Assembly: GCA_903831085.1 (NCBI GenBank)
Contig: CAIKWE010000025.1
Location: 1 to 43,553 of the forward strand
DNA: 43,553 nt
Direction of reading: 5' to 3'
Origin: an uncultured Verrucomicrobiota bacterium
Lineage (GTDB): Bacteria; Verrucomicrobiota; Kiritimatiellia; Kiritimatiellales; Tichowtungiaceae
Shown here: positions 1 to 8,484 of the stretch, in pieces
How positions within the stretch are numbered: the first letter of the stretch is position 1
Layout: each line of letters starts with the position of its first letter
Program-made: the position numbers and the translations under genes
Notes under the pieces: model-generated
What the model saw: only the letters and a program-made list of their open reading frames with translations
What the model was told of the DNA's origin: nothing
Database searches by the model: none

Positions 1-451
1 AAGGGCGCAAAATGCCGGATCTGCGGGAACCCCGCACGGGCTCCGCTCCAAACAACAGCCGTTCCTTGCCGGCGCTACCTCAACGCGCCGCCTGCGGAAG
101 GCACCCGCTGTTGCGGCCTCGCCGTTCCGTCTCCCCTGCGGGGCATGGTTTCCAAGGTTCGGAAAATTGTTGATTCGTCCTTTTCAATAATGCTCTGCAA
201 CTCTGCGAGGCAGACATCTTTCGAGTATGGGAACTCGCACTACGGTTTCTTCCAACCCTTGGAAATCTGACCGCCGCCGTCCGCCCTCTGTATTTTTCCA
301 ACCCTTGGAAAAGGGGCCCCCGCTGCGCGGCCCCCCCCTATAAATTGGGGCCCCGTGCGCTACGCGCCCCTGTTTTTCTGCATTTTTCTGCCCTTTTGAA
401 ACATTCTGAAACAGCTCCGTTTGATTTCTCCCCTTTGGGTAAGGAGTCACT
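1..451. other. Non-coding end of an integrated element
   Basis: No convincing gene is visible here on either strand; the open frames are short, Arg/Pro-rich and lack ribosome-binding sites. The stretch holds three copies of the dispersed dyad TTCCAA-N3-TTGGAA (150-164 with one mismatch, 250-264, 296-310) and GC-rich self-complementary runs around 312-350. It lies upstream of a truncated phage-type ORF and a recombinase, so I read it as the decayed inner edge of an element that continues beyond the window start. Confidence 0.4.
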
Positions 452-523
452 ATGCAATTTCAACCCGGACAATCAGGTAATCCCGCAGGCAAACCGAAAG
501 GCGCAATCATACCTCGCTTTTAA
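452..523 (+). pseudogene. Truncated DUF5681-type phage protein (N-terminal remnant)
   Basis: A good ribosome-binding site (AAGGAG at 441-446) precedes an ATG that opens a 23-residue frame beginning MQFQPGQSGNPAGKPKG. This is the start of DUF5681-type proteins, phage-associated proteins often found near terminase genes, whose N-terminus reads like F-x-P-G-Q-S-G-N-P-x-G-R-P-K-G. The frame then stops after IIPRF, far short of a full protein. I interpret it as the 5' end of a phage or mobile-element gene cut off when the element ended or was rearranged. A weak hairpin (AAACGAC 522-528, GTCGTTT 545-551) followed by Ts lies just after it. A functional short peptide cannot be excluded. Confidence 0.5.
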
Positions 524-582
524 ACGACGCAACTTTTCAGTTCAGTCGTTTTTATTCCTTTGGAAAGCGAGAAGACCGGAGA

Positions 583-1872
583 TCAGTCGTCTTCTGCTTC
601 ATTTTCAAAACGAACCGACGGGAGCGCGGCGATTGCTTTCATCTTCTGTTCGTCCCCGGCATGAGAATAGAGCTCTGTCATTGCAGGTGATCCGTGGCCG
701 ACCAGTTCCATGATAGCAACCTGCGGAACGTGGTTTGCGGCGCAGAGTGAAACGAATGAATGGCGTAAGGAGTGAAAGCCAACTTCCACCACGGCGCGGG
801 GACAGGTTGGCTTCTTGCCCTTCTTCCCACCCTTAATCCATTTTTTCAGGGCGGCCTTGTATTCTTCCGTTTTGCCAGTGCCTTCCTTATGCGTCTGGAT
901 CCCGCAATCCGTGAAGAACTTTTGGATTCGTTTGGACAGCTCCGAATTGCTCTTGAGATACGCTTTTCGTTCCTCCGGAAAGAGAAATTCCCCCTTGCTG
1001 CTTTTCCGCAGTTCACAAAGCAGGCTGACTAATACCGGATGCAGCGGAATTCGAACCTTCTTTTTCTTGCGCCGGGTTTTCAGCGGCATGACGGTAATAA
1101 TGCCGGTTTTAAAATCCACTTCATTCCAACGCAGACAAACACAGTCACCCAGCCGCATTCCGGTATAAAGGCCGATTGCGAACAGATAGCGCATGGTGCC
1201 TCGTGCTGCCGAGCAAACATCCTTCAGTTCATCCGTGGTCAGATTGCGGCGGTTCTCCGGTGATGATTCCTGCCGCAGATCATCCAGCCAGGGATTTTCC
1301 TCAATGCCTCCGGCCAGTCTCAGCGTCTTGAACAGCCCCCGTAGAAAGGTGATATGGGTGTTGTAGGTGCTCATGGAGATTTTAGAGCTCAGTAGATCGG
1401 CAGCATATTCCTGCGCAAGGGCAGGGGTTGTCTCATGGAGAAATTCGATGCCCCTTGCTGACGCCCATGTTTCAAACCGCGACCATCGGCCCGCATAGCC
1501 TTCAAGCGTTTTAGGTCCGGGGTTGCGCTTGTTCGGACTGGCCAACCAAGTTTTCCAAACTGCAGCTAGCGAAAGTTTTTTCCCGAGACCTTTCAAAAGC
1601 CTGATTGCAATGTTTCGCCGGTGCTTCGTCGCTTCCTCTACTGGAAGTTCTTTCAATGCGGACTCTAAGCGCTGGACATATTCTTCTACCGAAGATTGGT
1701 CTCGTTGTTCAGCAATCAGCTCTGCCATTTTCTTGAGCGCATCGGTTTTTTTCTCTTTGCCGGTCGAAAGCATGTAGTCTTTGCCGTTCGCCTGAAAGCG
1801 GGTGTAATAGACTGAAGAAGTTTTAGGGCTTCCGTCGGGCGCTTTCCATTTTCGTTTGAAGACCTGCGGCAT
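583..1872 (-). CDS. Tyrosine recombinase / phage-type integrase
   Basis: A 429-residue site-specific recombinase. The C-terminal catalytic domain shows the family's key residues: Arg240 in YTGMRLGD, His367 and Arg370 in the HSLRHS motif, His393 in LVGHG, and the nucleophile Tyr402 in ELYSHAG. The N-terminus (about 1-60) looks like an arm-type DNA-binding region and about 100-200 is the core-binding SAM-like domain. The ATG at 1872 has an excellent ribosome-binding site (AAAAGGAG). The gene sits about 220 bp from the 3' end of tRNA-Thr(CGT), the usual place for an integrase of an element inserted into a tRNA 3' end. The element would extend left out of the window. It is about 17 kb away from the dif-bounded provirus and unlikely to serve it. 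Confidence 0.9.
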   Translation of the reverse strand: MPQVFKRKWKAPDGSPKTSSVYYTRFQANGKDYMLSTGKEKKTDALKKMAELIAEQRDQSSVEEYVQRLESALKELPVEEATKHRRNIAIRLLKGLGKKLSLAAVWKTWLASPNKRNPGPKTLEGYAGRWSRFETWASARGIEFLHETTPALAQEYAADLLSSKISMSTYNTHITFLRGLFKTLRLAGGIEENPWLDDLRQESSPENRRNLTTDELKDVCSAARGTMRYLFAIGLYTGMRLGDCVCLRWNEVDFKTGIITVMPLKTRRKKKKVRIPLHPVLVSLLCELRKSSKGEFLFPEERKAYLKSNSELSKRIQKFFTDCGIQTHKEGTGKTEEYKAALKKWIKGGKKGKKPTCPRAVVEVGFHSLRHSFVSLCAANHVPQVAIMELVGHGSPAMTELYSHAGDEQKMKAIAALPSVRFENEAEDD

Positions 1873-2089
1873 AGAAATCTCCTTTTCGCGCTGAAGTTCG
1901 CACTGTTGCTGAATGTTTCTATCTGCTCAATCGAACGCTTTGTCAACTAAAGAACCGTAGCATGGGCGTAGCAAATGGCATCTCATGACGATTTTTCGGT
2001 ACCGTTTGGCTAAAATGTAGGCATATTTCAGCAAGGGAATATGCGTATAACACATTGCAAACAAAAGGTTTGCATAGTTTGTTGGAAGT

Positions 2090-2165
2090 TGGAGCCAATG
2101 ATCGGAGTCGAACCGATGACCTGCTCATTACGAATGAGCTGCTCTACCAACTGAGCTACATTGGC
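2090..2165 (-). tRNA. tRNA-Thr (anticodon CGT)
   Basis: The reverse strand folds into a full cloverleaf. The acceptor stem GCCAATG/CATTGGC pairs exactly. The D arm is GCTC/GAGC, and the anticodon stem GCTCA/TGAGC encloses the loop TTCGTAA with anticodon CGT (reads ACG, threonine). The T arm is ATCGG/CCGAT with loop TTCGACT. The discriminator is T and the CCA end is encoded (2090-2092). Total length is 76 nt. Its 3' half faces the integrase gene and is the probable attachment target. Confidence 0.95.
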
Positions 2166-2451
2166 CAAAAGAGCGCACATTAAGCCAGAGGCGATTGGAC
2201 GGGTCAAGAGTTTCCAATGTTTGGAAGAAAGGTTTCCAAGGTTTGGAATAAAATCACCCACCCCGATACTCGTATAAGGCGCGGCCACACCGTCCGTCCT
2301 CCTTCGCGTTTCACGCTACGGCGTGACAGGCACCCACAGTAAGAGAGAACGACACCCACAGGAATTATCTTCTGTAGCCGGGGCCGGTGGCCCCGGAAGA
2401 AAACAGGAAGAACAATTTTTTGCCGCGCACGGCTCGGCGAGCCGTCCCTAC
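2166..2451. other. Intergenic region with palindromes
   Basis: No gene is seen between the tRNA and the secretin end. The region contains two copies of the dispersed dyad TTCCAA-N3-TTGGAA (2212-2226 and 2234-2248). It also has a perfect GC hairpin, CCGGGGCC / GGCCCCGG (2378-2396), and a second one, ACGGCTCG / CGAGCCGT (2429-2445). Neither is followed by a T-run on the minus strand, so they are not typical intrinsic terminators for the secretion operon, although they lie where one is expected. Confidence 0.5.
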
Positions 2452-3327
2452 CTAATTGGCGGCGGGAGCTTCGGTCGGAGGAATGGGCAAGGACGGTTCC
2501 TCTACTGGAGTTGGAGCAGGGCGGAGGAAGTCTTCCACCGTAACGGCGCTAGTTGGTTCCTCGCCTTTCGCCTTGGACTTCTTATCCTTTTTCTTTTTCC
2601 ACTCGTCTTTTTCCGGCTCGTCGTTGCGGAGCGGACTTTGCGACCAGCCGCGAGGCCAAACGACAGTTTTTAAATCCGAATTCGAATGAATCCGTTCAGT
2701 TAGCGCTTTGGCTTGTTCCGGTGTGGTCAATACATAAGGGGTTATCAGCACAATCAACTCGGAACGGTCTCCAGTGGAAGTTTTTTGGTTAAATAGCCAT
2801 CCGATCAGAGGGATGTCGCCTAGTAACGGAATGCCGGTACGTCCTTCCCGGGCGGCGGTATTCACCAGTCCGCCAAGCACGACAGTCGAGTGGTCATCCA
2901 CTGCGATGGTTGCATCCATCGAACGGGTACTCAACTCCGGCCCTAAACTATTACTAGAAGCAGTATAACCACCCGTAACCTGTGTTTCGGAATATTTGAT
3001 ATCCATCAGCACGAAATTCTGCGGGTTGATATGCGGCGTGATAGTTAAACTCAACTCCGCATCTTTGTATTGAGTTCCGCTGGCCGCTGGCACGCCAGTG
3101 GCAGTGGTATTATAAGTGGTCTGTGAAATCGGGATCTGTTTTCCAGACGTAATTTTTGCTTCTTTATTATCGGTTGTCAAAATAACCGGTGCGGAGAGAA
3201 TTTTGGCATTTTTAGATGTTTTTGTAAGTTTGACTATGGCCTCCGTGCTGATTTTCGGAATCTTAACAAACCCACCGAAAACGCTATCGCTCAGACCAGG
3301 TGTTATCGAATCCGACCCCCCCCCCAA
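2452..3327 (-). CDS. gspD: Type II secretin GspD, C-terminal part (frameshifted)
   Basis: This frame carries the C-terminal secretin domain: KILSAPVILTTDNKEA, then VVLGGLV, and IPLLGDIPLIGWLF, which is the hallmark of the secretin pore. A charged, Pro-rich tail of about 70 residues follows. It should be continuous with the frame ending at 3303. The two overlap inside a run of ten G (minus strand; 3316-3325 on the plus strand), and 8 or 11 G would fuse them as ...VGWGGGSDSITPG. The TTG at 3327 is only the first in-frame start-like codon and has no obvious ribosome-binding site. I therefore treat this as the second half of one gene that is off in this assembly, not an independent protein. Confidence 0.85.
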   Translation of the reverse strand: MGGGSDSITPGLSDSVFGGFVKIPKISTEAIVKLTKTSKNAKILSAPVILTTDNKEAKITSGKQIPISQTTYNTTATGVPAASGTQYKDAELSLTITPHINPQNFVLMDIKYSETQVTGGYTASSNSLGPELSTRSMDATIAVDDHSTVVLGGLVNTAAREGRTGIPLLGDIPLIGWLFNQKTSTGDRSELIVLITPYVLTTPEQAKALTERIHSNSDLKTVVWPRGWSQSPLRNDEPEKDEWKKKKDKKSKAKGEEPTSAVTVEDFLRPAPTPVEEPSLPIPPTEAPAAN

Positions 3328-4709
3328 CCGACACTGAAATTGCCGTCTGCCTTAGCGTCTTCCTTATAGGTTGAATAAAGCCATTGAACACCTGACGAGA
3401 AGCTATCATTCAGACTTACATCAATAATGACGGTTTCCAGAAGCACTTGCGCAAGCATAACATCAAGACCGGAAATAACCTGCTTGATGGCAGCAATGTC
3501 AGACTTGCGGCCCATCAGGAGCAAAGAGTTGGAGCGTTCGTCGGATATGATCTTGGTATCGGCGGAAAGGCGGCCGATCGCGCTCTTGGCTTCGGGGCTG
3601 ATTTCTTTCCCGGTGGGCTCAACCACTTTTTGAATCACTTCATCAACGGTTTTACTGCCTTCGGCTTTGCCAGTAGCGGCACCGCCAGCAACAGTTTTTT
3701 CTTTTTCCGTGGCTTTGGCCGCGCCGACAAATTCGTTCAGGATGCCGGAAATTTCTTTGGCTTTGGCGAATTCCAGCTTCACCACTTCCACCACGACGGC
3801 CGGATCAACCGACACATCGAGCACCTGAATGATGCGGTCAAAGAATTCAAAGTTGGCGGCTTTGGAAAAGACAATGATGATGTTGGTGCGGTCGTCGGAG
3901 ACGATTTTGACTTCACCATCAATCATTTCAGTTGATTGTTCCGGCGCACCCACGACTTCAGCGGTTTCGCCTCTTGGCGCACGAATCACGCCGGGGATGG
4001 TGCGCACTTCACCGGCAACAACGGGCTGGTCGCCTTTTTTGGTTTTGGCGGCGTCGATCAGTTCTTTGAGTTTACCGGCGACGGTGGCGGAGGTGGCGTA
4101 TTTGAGCTGGTAGATGCGCGGCGTAATTTTTTCGGTGGGCTGGTCGACCATGGTGATCAGCTCGACGATCCGGGCGATGTTGGCGGAGGTGTCGGTGATG
4201 AGGACGCTGTTGATGCGCGTCATTTCAATGATTTTGCCGTAGCCATGAACCAGGTGCTGGATGAGCGGCTGAACATCGGCGAAGATGACGTAACGCAGAG
4301 GGATGACCTGCGTGATGAGCTGGTCGGCCGGGACATATTTCTTTTCCGAGTCGAACGGTCTGATTTCCATCCCTTCCTGGCGGGCGTTGGCAATCGGAAC
4401 GACTTTCAGGAATTTGTCGCCCATCGGCACCAAGGCAACGCCGTTCATGGAGAGAACGGTTTCGATGGCCTGTTTGGCTTCGTCCTGCGTGAGCTGGCGG
4501 CCTTTGAGGGTGATCTTGGCGCTGAGGTCGGCCTGTTTGATGATGGTGCGGCCCGTCCATTCGCGGTAGAGCTCGACGGCCTGCTCCAGCGGGGCGTCTT
4601 CAAAGCTGAGCGAGATGAGCTGTTCCTGCGCCTGCACGGGAGGCAGGACGGCGAACACAGCGGCGAGCAGAATCGAAGCGGTCAGTTTTTTCATAAATTT
4701 CTGGTCCAT
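3303..4709 (-). CDS. gspD: Type II secretin GspD, N-terminal part (frameshifted)
   Basis: The first 468 residues of an outer-membrane secretin. A signal peptide (about residues 6-28, ending PVQAQ) is followed by an N0-like segment (SLSFEDAPLEQAVELYREWTG) and two or three N-type ring-forming modules. These include LRYVIFADVQPLIQHLV, the linked RINSVLITDTSANIARIVELI, and DERSNSLLLMGRKSDIAAIK. The secretin core begins at LETVIIDVSLND and the frame is lost after SVGWGGG in the G-tract. The joined protein would be about 755 residues, a normal size for GspD. Met1 (4709) has no clear ribosome-binding site; Met6 (4694) is an alternative start that gives a cleaner signal peptide. It is the last gene of the operon, 111 nt after gspM. 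Confidence 0.9.
   Translation of the reverse strand: MDQKFMKKLTASILLAAVFAVLPPVQAQEQLISLSFEDAPLEQAVELYREWTGRTIIKQADLSAKITLKGRQLTQDEAKQAIETVLSMNGVALVPMGDKFLKVVPIANARQEGMEIRPFDSEKKYVPADQLITQVIPLRYVIFADVQPLIQHLVHGYGKIIEMTRINSVLITDTSANIARIVELITMVDQPTEKITPRIYQLKYATSATVAGKLKELIDAAKTKKGDQPVVAGEVRTIPGVIRAPRGETAEVVGAPEQSTEMIDGEVKIVSDDRTNIIIVFSKAANFEFFDRIIQVLDVSVDPAVVVEVVKLEFAKAKEISGILNEFVGAAKATEKEKTVAGGAATGKAEGSKTVDEVIQKVVEPTGKEISPEAKSAIGRLSADTKIISDERSNSLLLMGRKSDIAAIKQVISGLDVMLAQVLLETVIIDVSLNDSFSSGVQWLYSTYKEDAKADGNFSVGWGGGRIR
3316..3325 (-). repeat. Ten-base G homopolymer in gspD
   Basis: Ten consecutive C on the plus strand (G in the coding sense) lie where the two secretin frames meet. One more G, or two fewer, restores a single reading frame through a Gly-rich linker. 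Such tracts are classic slippage sites, and also classic sites of sequencing error. Confidence 0.9.
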
Positions 4710-4820
4710 TACTTAAAGCGGGCGGTATTTAACCATGATTAAGGCTCAATTCTCAATGTTCAATTTACAGTGTTCAAGTTCCCCTCAGCTGAAAATTGAG
4801 TGTTGTATATTGAATATTGG
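4710..4820. other. Intergenic spacer with ATTCAATATTGA-like repeats
   Basis: The 111-nt gap between gspM and gspD is AT-rich and holds short imperfect repeats of the type TTGAATATTGG / CTCAATTCTCAATGTTC. These resemble the low-complexity repeats seen elsewhere in this operon. No promoter motif is clear. Confidence 0.35.
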
Positions 4821-5351
4821 TTATTGAACCTTCTTTCTATACGCACAGTCGAGAATCATTGAACCTTTCAGGATCCGGTCGCGCTGGGGATCCGGCTGGG
4901 CGTTGAGCTGAAGCACATCGAACCGGACGCCCTGTTTCTGCAAATTGTAGAGGAAGCGAGTCAGCGCGTCGAGGGAGCCTTCCCAGTTACAACTGACACC
5001 GAGTTCGTAGAGCGTGCCGGTTTGCTTTTCGCTGTAGGGCTGGGTGCGAACCAGGTCGAGTTTGTATTCATCGGCTGTGCGCTTAATGAGTTTGAGCAGT
5101 TCGGCGGTGATGGCGGTTTTGCTGTCGTAGAGCGGCAGCTGCGATTGAAGTTCCTCCAGCCGGCCGTACCAGACGTCTTTTTCAGCGAGGATGCGTTTAT
5201 GCACTTCAATCTGGCGCAACAGACGGATCTTGTCCGCTTTGATTCGCCGCTGTTCGGCAATGCGCGAACCGGCCAGCCAGTAGGTGAGGCCGAAGAGGAT
5301 GATGGTGAGCGCAGCCAGTCCGAGGAAGGTTTCGCGTTTAGAAATTTTCAT
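4821..5351 (-). CDS. gspM: Type II secretion inner-membrane protein GspM/PilO-like
   Basis: A 176-residue bitopic protein. A short cytoplasmic N-terminus is followed by one membrane segment (about 11-30, LGLAALTIILFGLTYWLAG). A coiled-coil-prone stretch (about 31-75) and a small periplasmic alpha/beta domain come next, ending in LDCAYRKKV. This is the architecture of GspM/PilO, which pairs with GspL/PilN to link the inner-membrane platform to the secretin. The ATG at 5351 overlaps the gspL stop by four bases (ATGA), so the two are translationally coupled. Sequence similarity in this family is low, so the call rests on architecture and on position between gspL and gspD. Confidence 0.75.
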   Translation of the reverse strand: MKISKRETFLGLAALTIILFGLTYWLAGSRIAEQRRIKADKIRLLRQIEVHKRILAEKDVWYGRLEELQSQLPLYDSKTAITAELLKLIKRTADEYKLDLVRTQPYSEKQTGTLYELGVSCNWEGSLDALTRFLYNLQKQGVRFDVLQLNAQPDPQRDRILKGSMILDCAYRKKVQ

Positions 5352-6751
5352 GGCTTGGCCTCCGGTTTGTTTTTCGGAAGTTCAGCTGTGACCGAGAAGG
5401 TGGAAACGCGTTTGTCTTTAACCATGCGGGTGCTGACCGGCTGGTCTTTGACGCCCGCAAAAATTTCGGAGGCGCCGAGTTTCTGGAAGAAGTCGTAAAC
5501 CGCCTCCGCGCCGCCGCTGGAGCCGCGCAGGCTGACGGCCTCGTCTTTTTTGTAGGTGAACGAGGCGATTTCAACCCCGTCGGGCAGGGCTATGGCGACG
5601 GCGCGCAGACATTCGAGAGCGGAGTGCGAGCGGTCGGCATATTTTTCGAGCGAGATCATTTCTTCGCGGGCGGCCTGCGCGGCGCGGGCCGGAGCGTCGT
5701 ACTTCAAGGCTTCCCGGCGCACCCGGTTGTACGAGGCCTGCTGGAACGAGAAGACAGCGCCTGCCACGGAGATGCCCGCCATCCAGATGCTGAGCAGGGC
5801 GATGGATGCGACTGTGCCGATTTTCATGAGCCGCTTGCGGCGCTGCAGTTCGATCCATTCGCGCGGCACCAGCTCGGCATGGTGCAGGCGGCGTTCCGCC
5901 GTGCGCAGGGCGAGCCCTTCGGAAACGGGCGGGATCGAACCCAATGCGTGCAGGTTGATCGATCCGCCGCACGGTTGTTTGAGCAGGTTGACGAGCTGTT
6001 CGGGAAATTCCGATTCGCTCCAGACTTCAACCGTACAGCCGTCGCGGTGACCGTATTCGGCTTCGAGTGAGAGCAGGGTGTAGCGCATTTCCTCGACGAT
6101 CTCGTGCATGACCGCTTCGTCGGTGAAGTTATGGAAAAGTTCCAAGGATCGGAAACAAACCGGCACACCGTCATCCACAACGATCATCGAAAACTCGGTG
6201 TGCTCTTCAAGGATGAGTATGACACGGCCTTGACAGGGCACCTGCCCGTGAGCGATCAGCAAACTCCACCATGCCAGGATTTCGGCATCGAGACTGCGGA
6301 TGTAAACGTTCTGCGCTTTAAAAAGGTCGCCGAGGGCATCCACAATTTTGCGCTGCGCGGCGACGGCCAGCACCCGCGAGTGGTTTTCGGTCTGGTGAAG
6401 CACTTCGTAGGAGATGGTCAGCTGCTCGACCGGAAAGGGCGAAATCTGATCCATCTGCAGTTCAACCATGCTCTTGAGTTCGTGCGGATTGGTCGAAGGC
6501 AGTTCGAGCATGCGCATCAGCAACTGTGAAGAGGGGAGCGAAACCGTCACAACGCCGCGGAAACTGCGGCGGATTTCGGAAAGCACTTCCGCCGGAAAGA
6601 GCGGCGCGTTTTCCTGCTGAAAAAAACCTTCCGGAACCGGCAGGGAGCCTTCGCGGATTTTCTCCGTGCCCTTGCGGTTTTTACGCAACACGGCCCACTC
6701 GACGATTTCGTCGGTGTAGTGAATGCCGGTTGTATGAGTAAAAAGCATCAT
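5348..6751 (-). CDS. gspL: Type II secretion protein GspL (PilM-PilN-like fusion)
   Basis: A 467-residue protein. The N-terminal about 300 residues are a cytoplasmic actin-like PilM/GspL domain (VTVSLPSSQLLMRMLELPS, then LEEHTEFSMIVVDDGVPVCFRS). A single membrane helix follows at about 310-335 (VASIALLSIWMAGISVAGAVF). The C-terminal periplasmic domain is PilN-like, with PDGVEIASFTYKKDEAVSLRGS typical of the PilN ferredoxin-like fold. It thus joins the PilM and PilN roles in one chain, as GspL does, and would connect the assembly ATPase with GspM. It overlaps gspK by four bases upstream and gspM by four bases downstream. The coding sequence contains one dispersed dyad (6140-6154). Confidence 0.85.
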   Translation of the reverse strand: MMLFTHTTGIHYTDEIVEWAVLRKNRKGTEKIREGSLPVPEGFFQQENAPLFPAEVLSEIRRSFRGVVTVSLPSSQLLMRMLELPSTNPHELKSMVELQMDQISPFPVEQLTISYEVLHQTENHSRVLAVAAQRKIVDALGDLFKAQNVYIRSLDAEILAWWSLLIAHGQVPCQGRVILILEEHTEFSMIVVDDGVPVCFRSLELFHNFTDEAVMHEIVEEMRYTLLSLEAEYGHRDGCTVEVWSESEFPEQLVNLLKQPCGGSINLHALGSIPPVSEGLALRTAERRLHHAELVPREWIELQRRKRLMKIGTVASIALLSIWMAGISVAGAVFSFQQASYNRVRREALKYDAPARAAQAAREEMISLEKYADRSHSALECLRAVAIALPDGVEIASFTYKKDEAVSLRGSSGGAEAVYDFFQKLGASEIFAGVKDQPVSTRMVKDKRVSTFSVTAELPKNKPEAKP

Positions 6752-7734
6752 TCAGACGTTTTTCCTTCAAGCCAGAATAGAGGAACGGCCGCCTTTTCGC
6801 CCAGCTTAAAGATGCAGGAGATTTGGCTTTGCACATCGCCGACCTTGCCGATGGCCGTCACTTTCACATAATTGGGTTTAAGGGTGAAAAGTCCAGTGGT
6901 GCCCAGCCCCATCGCATCGAAATTCTTCTGGTTGATTCCTTCATCCTCCGCACGAACTTCAAGAATGGCGTTGATCATGCTGTCGGATATTTTCATGCTG
7001 TTGAGCACATTGGTGCTGGCGCTGTTGGGGTTGATCAGGCCGTCGCCCCAGGTGGTCAGCAGGTTGGCGATGCCGGTAATGGGTTCATCTGTTTTTTCAC
7101 CGGGCGGCGTCCCGTAAAGAATCTCTTTGTCCCAGTTTTTGATCAGCAGCAGTTCGTCCACGGTATCCACCGGCGCATTTTTACACTCATAGCCGCGTTT
7201 TTGGTAGAACGGGTCATCGGATTCCGCGCCGTTGAGTTTGTGCAGATCGTCCGGATCCTGCCAGTCCCCCAGACAGTCGAGCATCGCATCCCAGCGGATA
7301 TTCGGAATGCCGGCCTGTTCGAACAGCACTTTCCATTCATCGGCGTTCAACTTCTTGATGTTCCGGCGACCTTCTTCATAGTCGATCTTGACTGTGACCT
7401 CACCGTCGCCGAACGGTTCGCTGTATACAACCGGCAGGGCATCGGCAATCTTGACCGCTTCATTTAAATAGGGATCTTCATAAACGGTTTTCTCGCCGGT
7501 CGGATTTTTCTCTTCCTTGAAGGCAAGCATGGCCTTGGCCATTTCGACACCCGCCAGCGCGAGTTGATCGGCTTTGAACCGTTTGCGCTGCAACGTGATG
7601 ATTTTGGATTCCAGCTGCATTTCAAAAGCGAATGAACTGACAATCAGCGCGATGATCATGATAATCCACAGCACCACCACCAGCGCACTGCCGCGCCTCT
7701 TTTCAAATCTCAGATTTCCGGTTTCAGGTTTCAT
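6748..7734 (-). CDS. gspK: Type II secretion minor pseudopilin GspK-like
   Basis: A 328-residue protein. A short basic leader (ends KRRG) precedes a hydrophobic helix (SALVVVLWIIMIIALIVSSFAF). GspK proteins lack the strict Glu5 of other pseudopilins and have this large globular domain. The body contains IKKLNADEWKVLFEQAG and ALPVVYSEPFGDGEVTVKIDYEEGRRN, typical of the family's helical insertion and GspK core. GspK caps the tip of the pseudopilus with GspI and GspJ. The leader reads KPETGNLRFE, matching repeat-like DNA also seen in the other leaders. Four-base overlap with gspL; three-base gap from gspJ. Confidence 0.85.
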   Translation of the reverse strand: MKPETGNLRFEKRRGSALVVVLWIIMIIALIVSSFAFEMQLESKIITLQRKRFKADQLALAGVEMAKAMLAFKEEKNPTGEKTVYEDPYLNEAVKIADALPVVYSEPFGDGEVTVKIDYEEGRRNIKKLNADEWKVLFEQAGIPNIRWDAMLDCLGDWQDPDDLHKLNGAESDDPFYQKRGYECKNAPVDTVDELLLIKNWDKEILYGTPPGEKTDEPITGIANLLTTWGDGLINPNSASTNVLNSMKISDSMINAILEVRAEDEGINQKNFDAMGLGTTGLFTLKPNYVKVTAIGKVGDVQSQISCIFKLGEKAAVPLFWLEGKTSE

Positions 7735-7737
7735 ATT

Positions 7738-8484
7738 TCACTTCGCCGCCGAAACATCGTTAGTGACGGGCGGGCCGAGCGGGATTTCGATGATCTGCCG
7801 GAATTCGACCGGCTCGTCATATTCTTTGACCGGCTCCGCATAGAGAGTGATTTCGACCAGCCCGGGAATTTTATTGCTGTATTCCCAAGTGTCTTCCCAG
7901 CTGTTTTTCTCTTCATTGGTGTCATAAACCTTGCAGCTCAGTCCTTTGATATTCTCGCTGACAAACCAATGTTTCTTTTCCACTTTTTCCTCGTCGGCCA
8001 GATAGGGCCAGACCGTCACAACCAGTCCATCGACACCATCCTCATCGGTTCCGCCGCCGATCTCAATGCGATGCGCACCGTGTGAATAGGCATCTTCGCC
8101 GGGCGGAATAAAGGCGCTGCTGGACGTCACCCAGCTGATGGTGTGTTTTCCTTTGCCCGTAGAATTGTCTTTAATCCGGAAACCGCATTGTTCCTGTGAA
8201 TTTGTAAAAAAGGCCATGGAACGGAGCGCGGAGGACATCTGACCAAGAACAAAATCGCCGTGGTGCATCTTGTCCATCAGTATTCGCGCACCGGTCCAGC
8301 CGCGCGTCACCGCCGAAAAGGTCTGAAACGCAATCGCCATGGCAATGGCGAGAATCACAATAGAGATCATGATCTCAAGAAGGGTAAATCCATTGGCGAT
8401 TGCCGATTGGCGATTGCCGATTACGGAGGACGAGGAGGTTCTCCTGCGGACTCCATTCGTAAATCTGAAATCGCGAATCTTCAA
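7738..8484 (-). CDS. gspJ: Minor pseudopilin GspJ
   Basis: A 248-residue prepilin-like protein with the processing motif G32|FTLLEIMISIVILAIAMA. The C-terminal part has the extended beta domain expected of GspJ. The 32-residue leader is unusually long and contains VIGNRQSAIANG, encoded by a run of GGCAATCGGCAATCG-type repeats (8393-8423 on the plus strand). The ATG overlaps the gspI stop. In the complex it forms part of the pseudopilus tip with GspI and GspK. Confidence 0.85.
   Translation of the reverse strand: MKIRDFRFTNGVRRRTSSSSVIGNRQSAIANGFTLLEIMISIVILAIAMAIAFQTFSAVTRGWTGARILMDKMHHGDFVLGQMSSALRSMAFFTNSQEQCGFRIKDNSTGKGKHTISWVTSSSAFIPPGEDAYSHGAHRIEIGGGTDEDGVDGLVVTVWPYLADEEKVEKKHWFVSENIKGLSCKVYDTNEEKNSWEDTWEYSNKIPGLVEITLYAEPVKEYDEPVEFRQIIEIPLGPPVTNDVSAAK

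Noticed and set aside
583-1872. Integrase of the 11.7-kb provirus
   Set aside because: It is 17 kb away, next to a tRNA target, and the provirus ends are Xer-type sites.
2378-2445. Terminator for the secretion operon
   Set aside because: Two good hairpins exist but neither is followed by a T-run on the minus strand.
3936-4742. 268-codon open frame on the plus strand
   Set aside because: It is antisense to gspD, Gly/Asp/Phe-rich without a family, and has no ribosome-binding site; a by-product of GC-rich codon bias.
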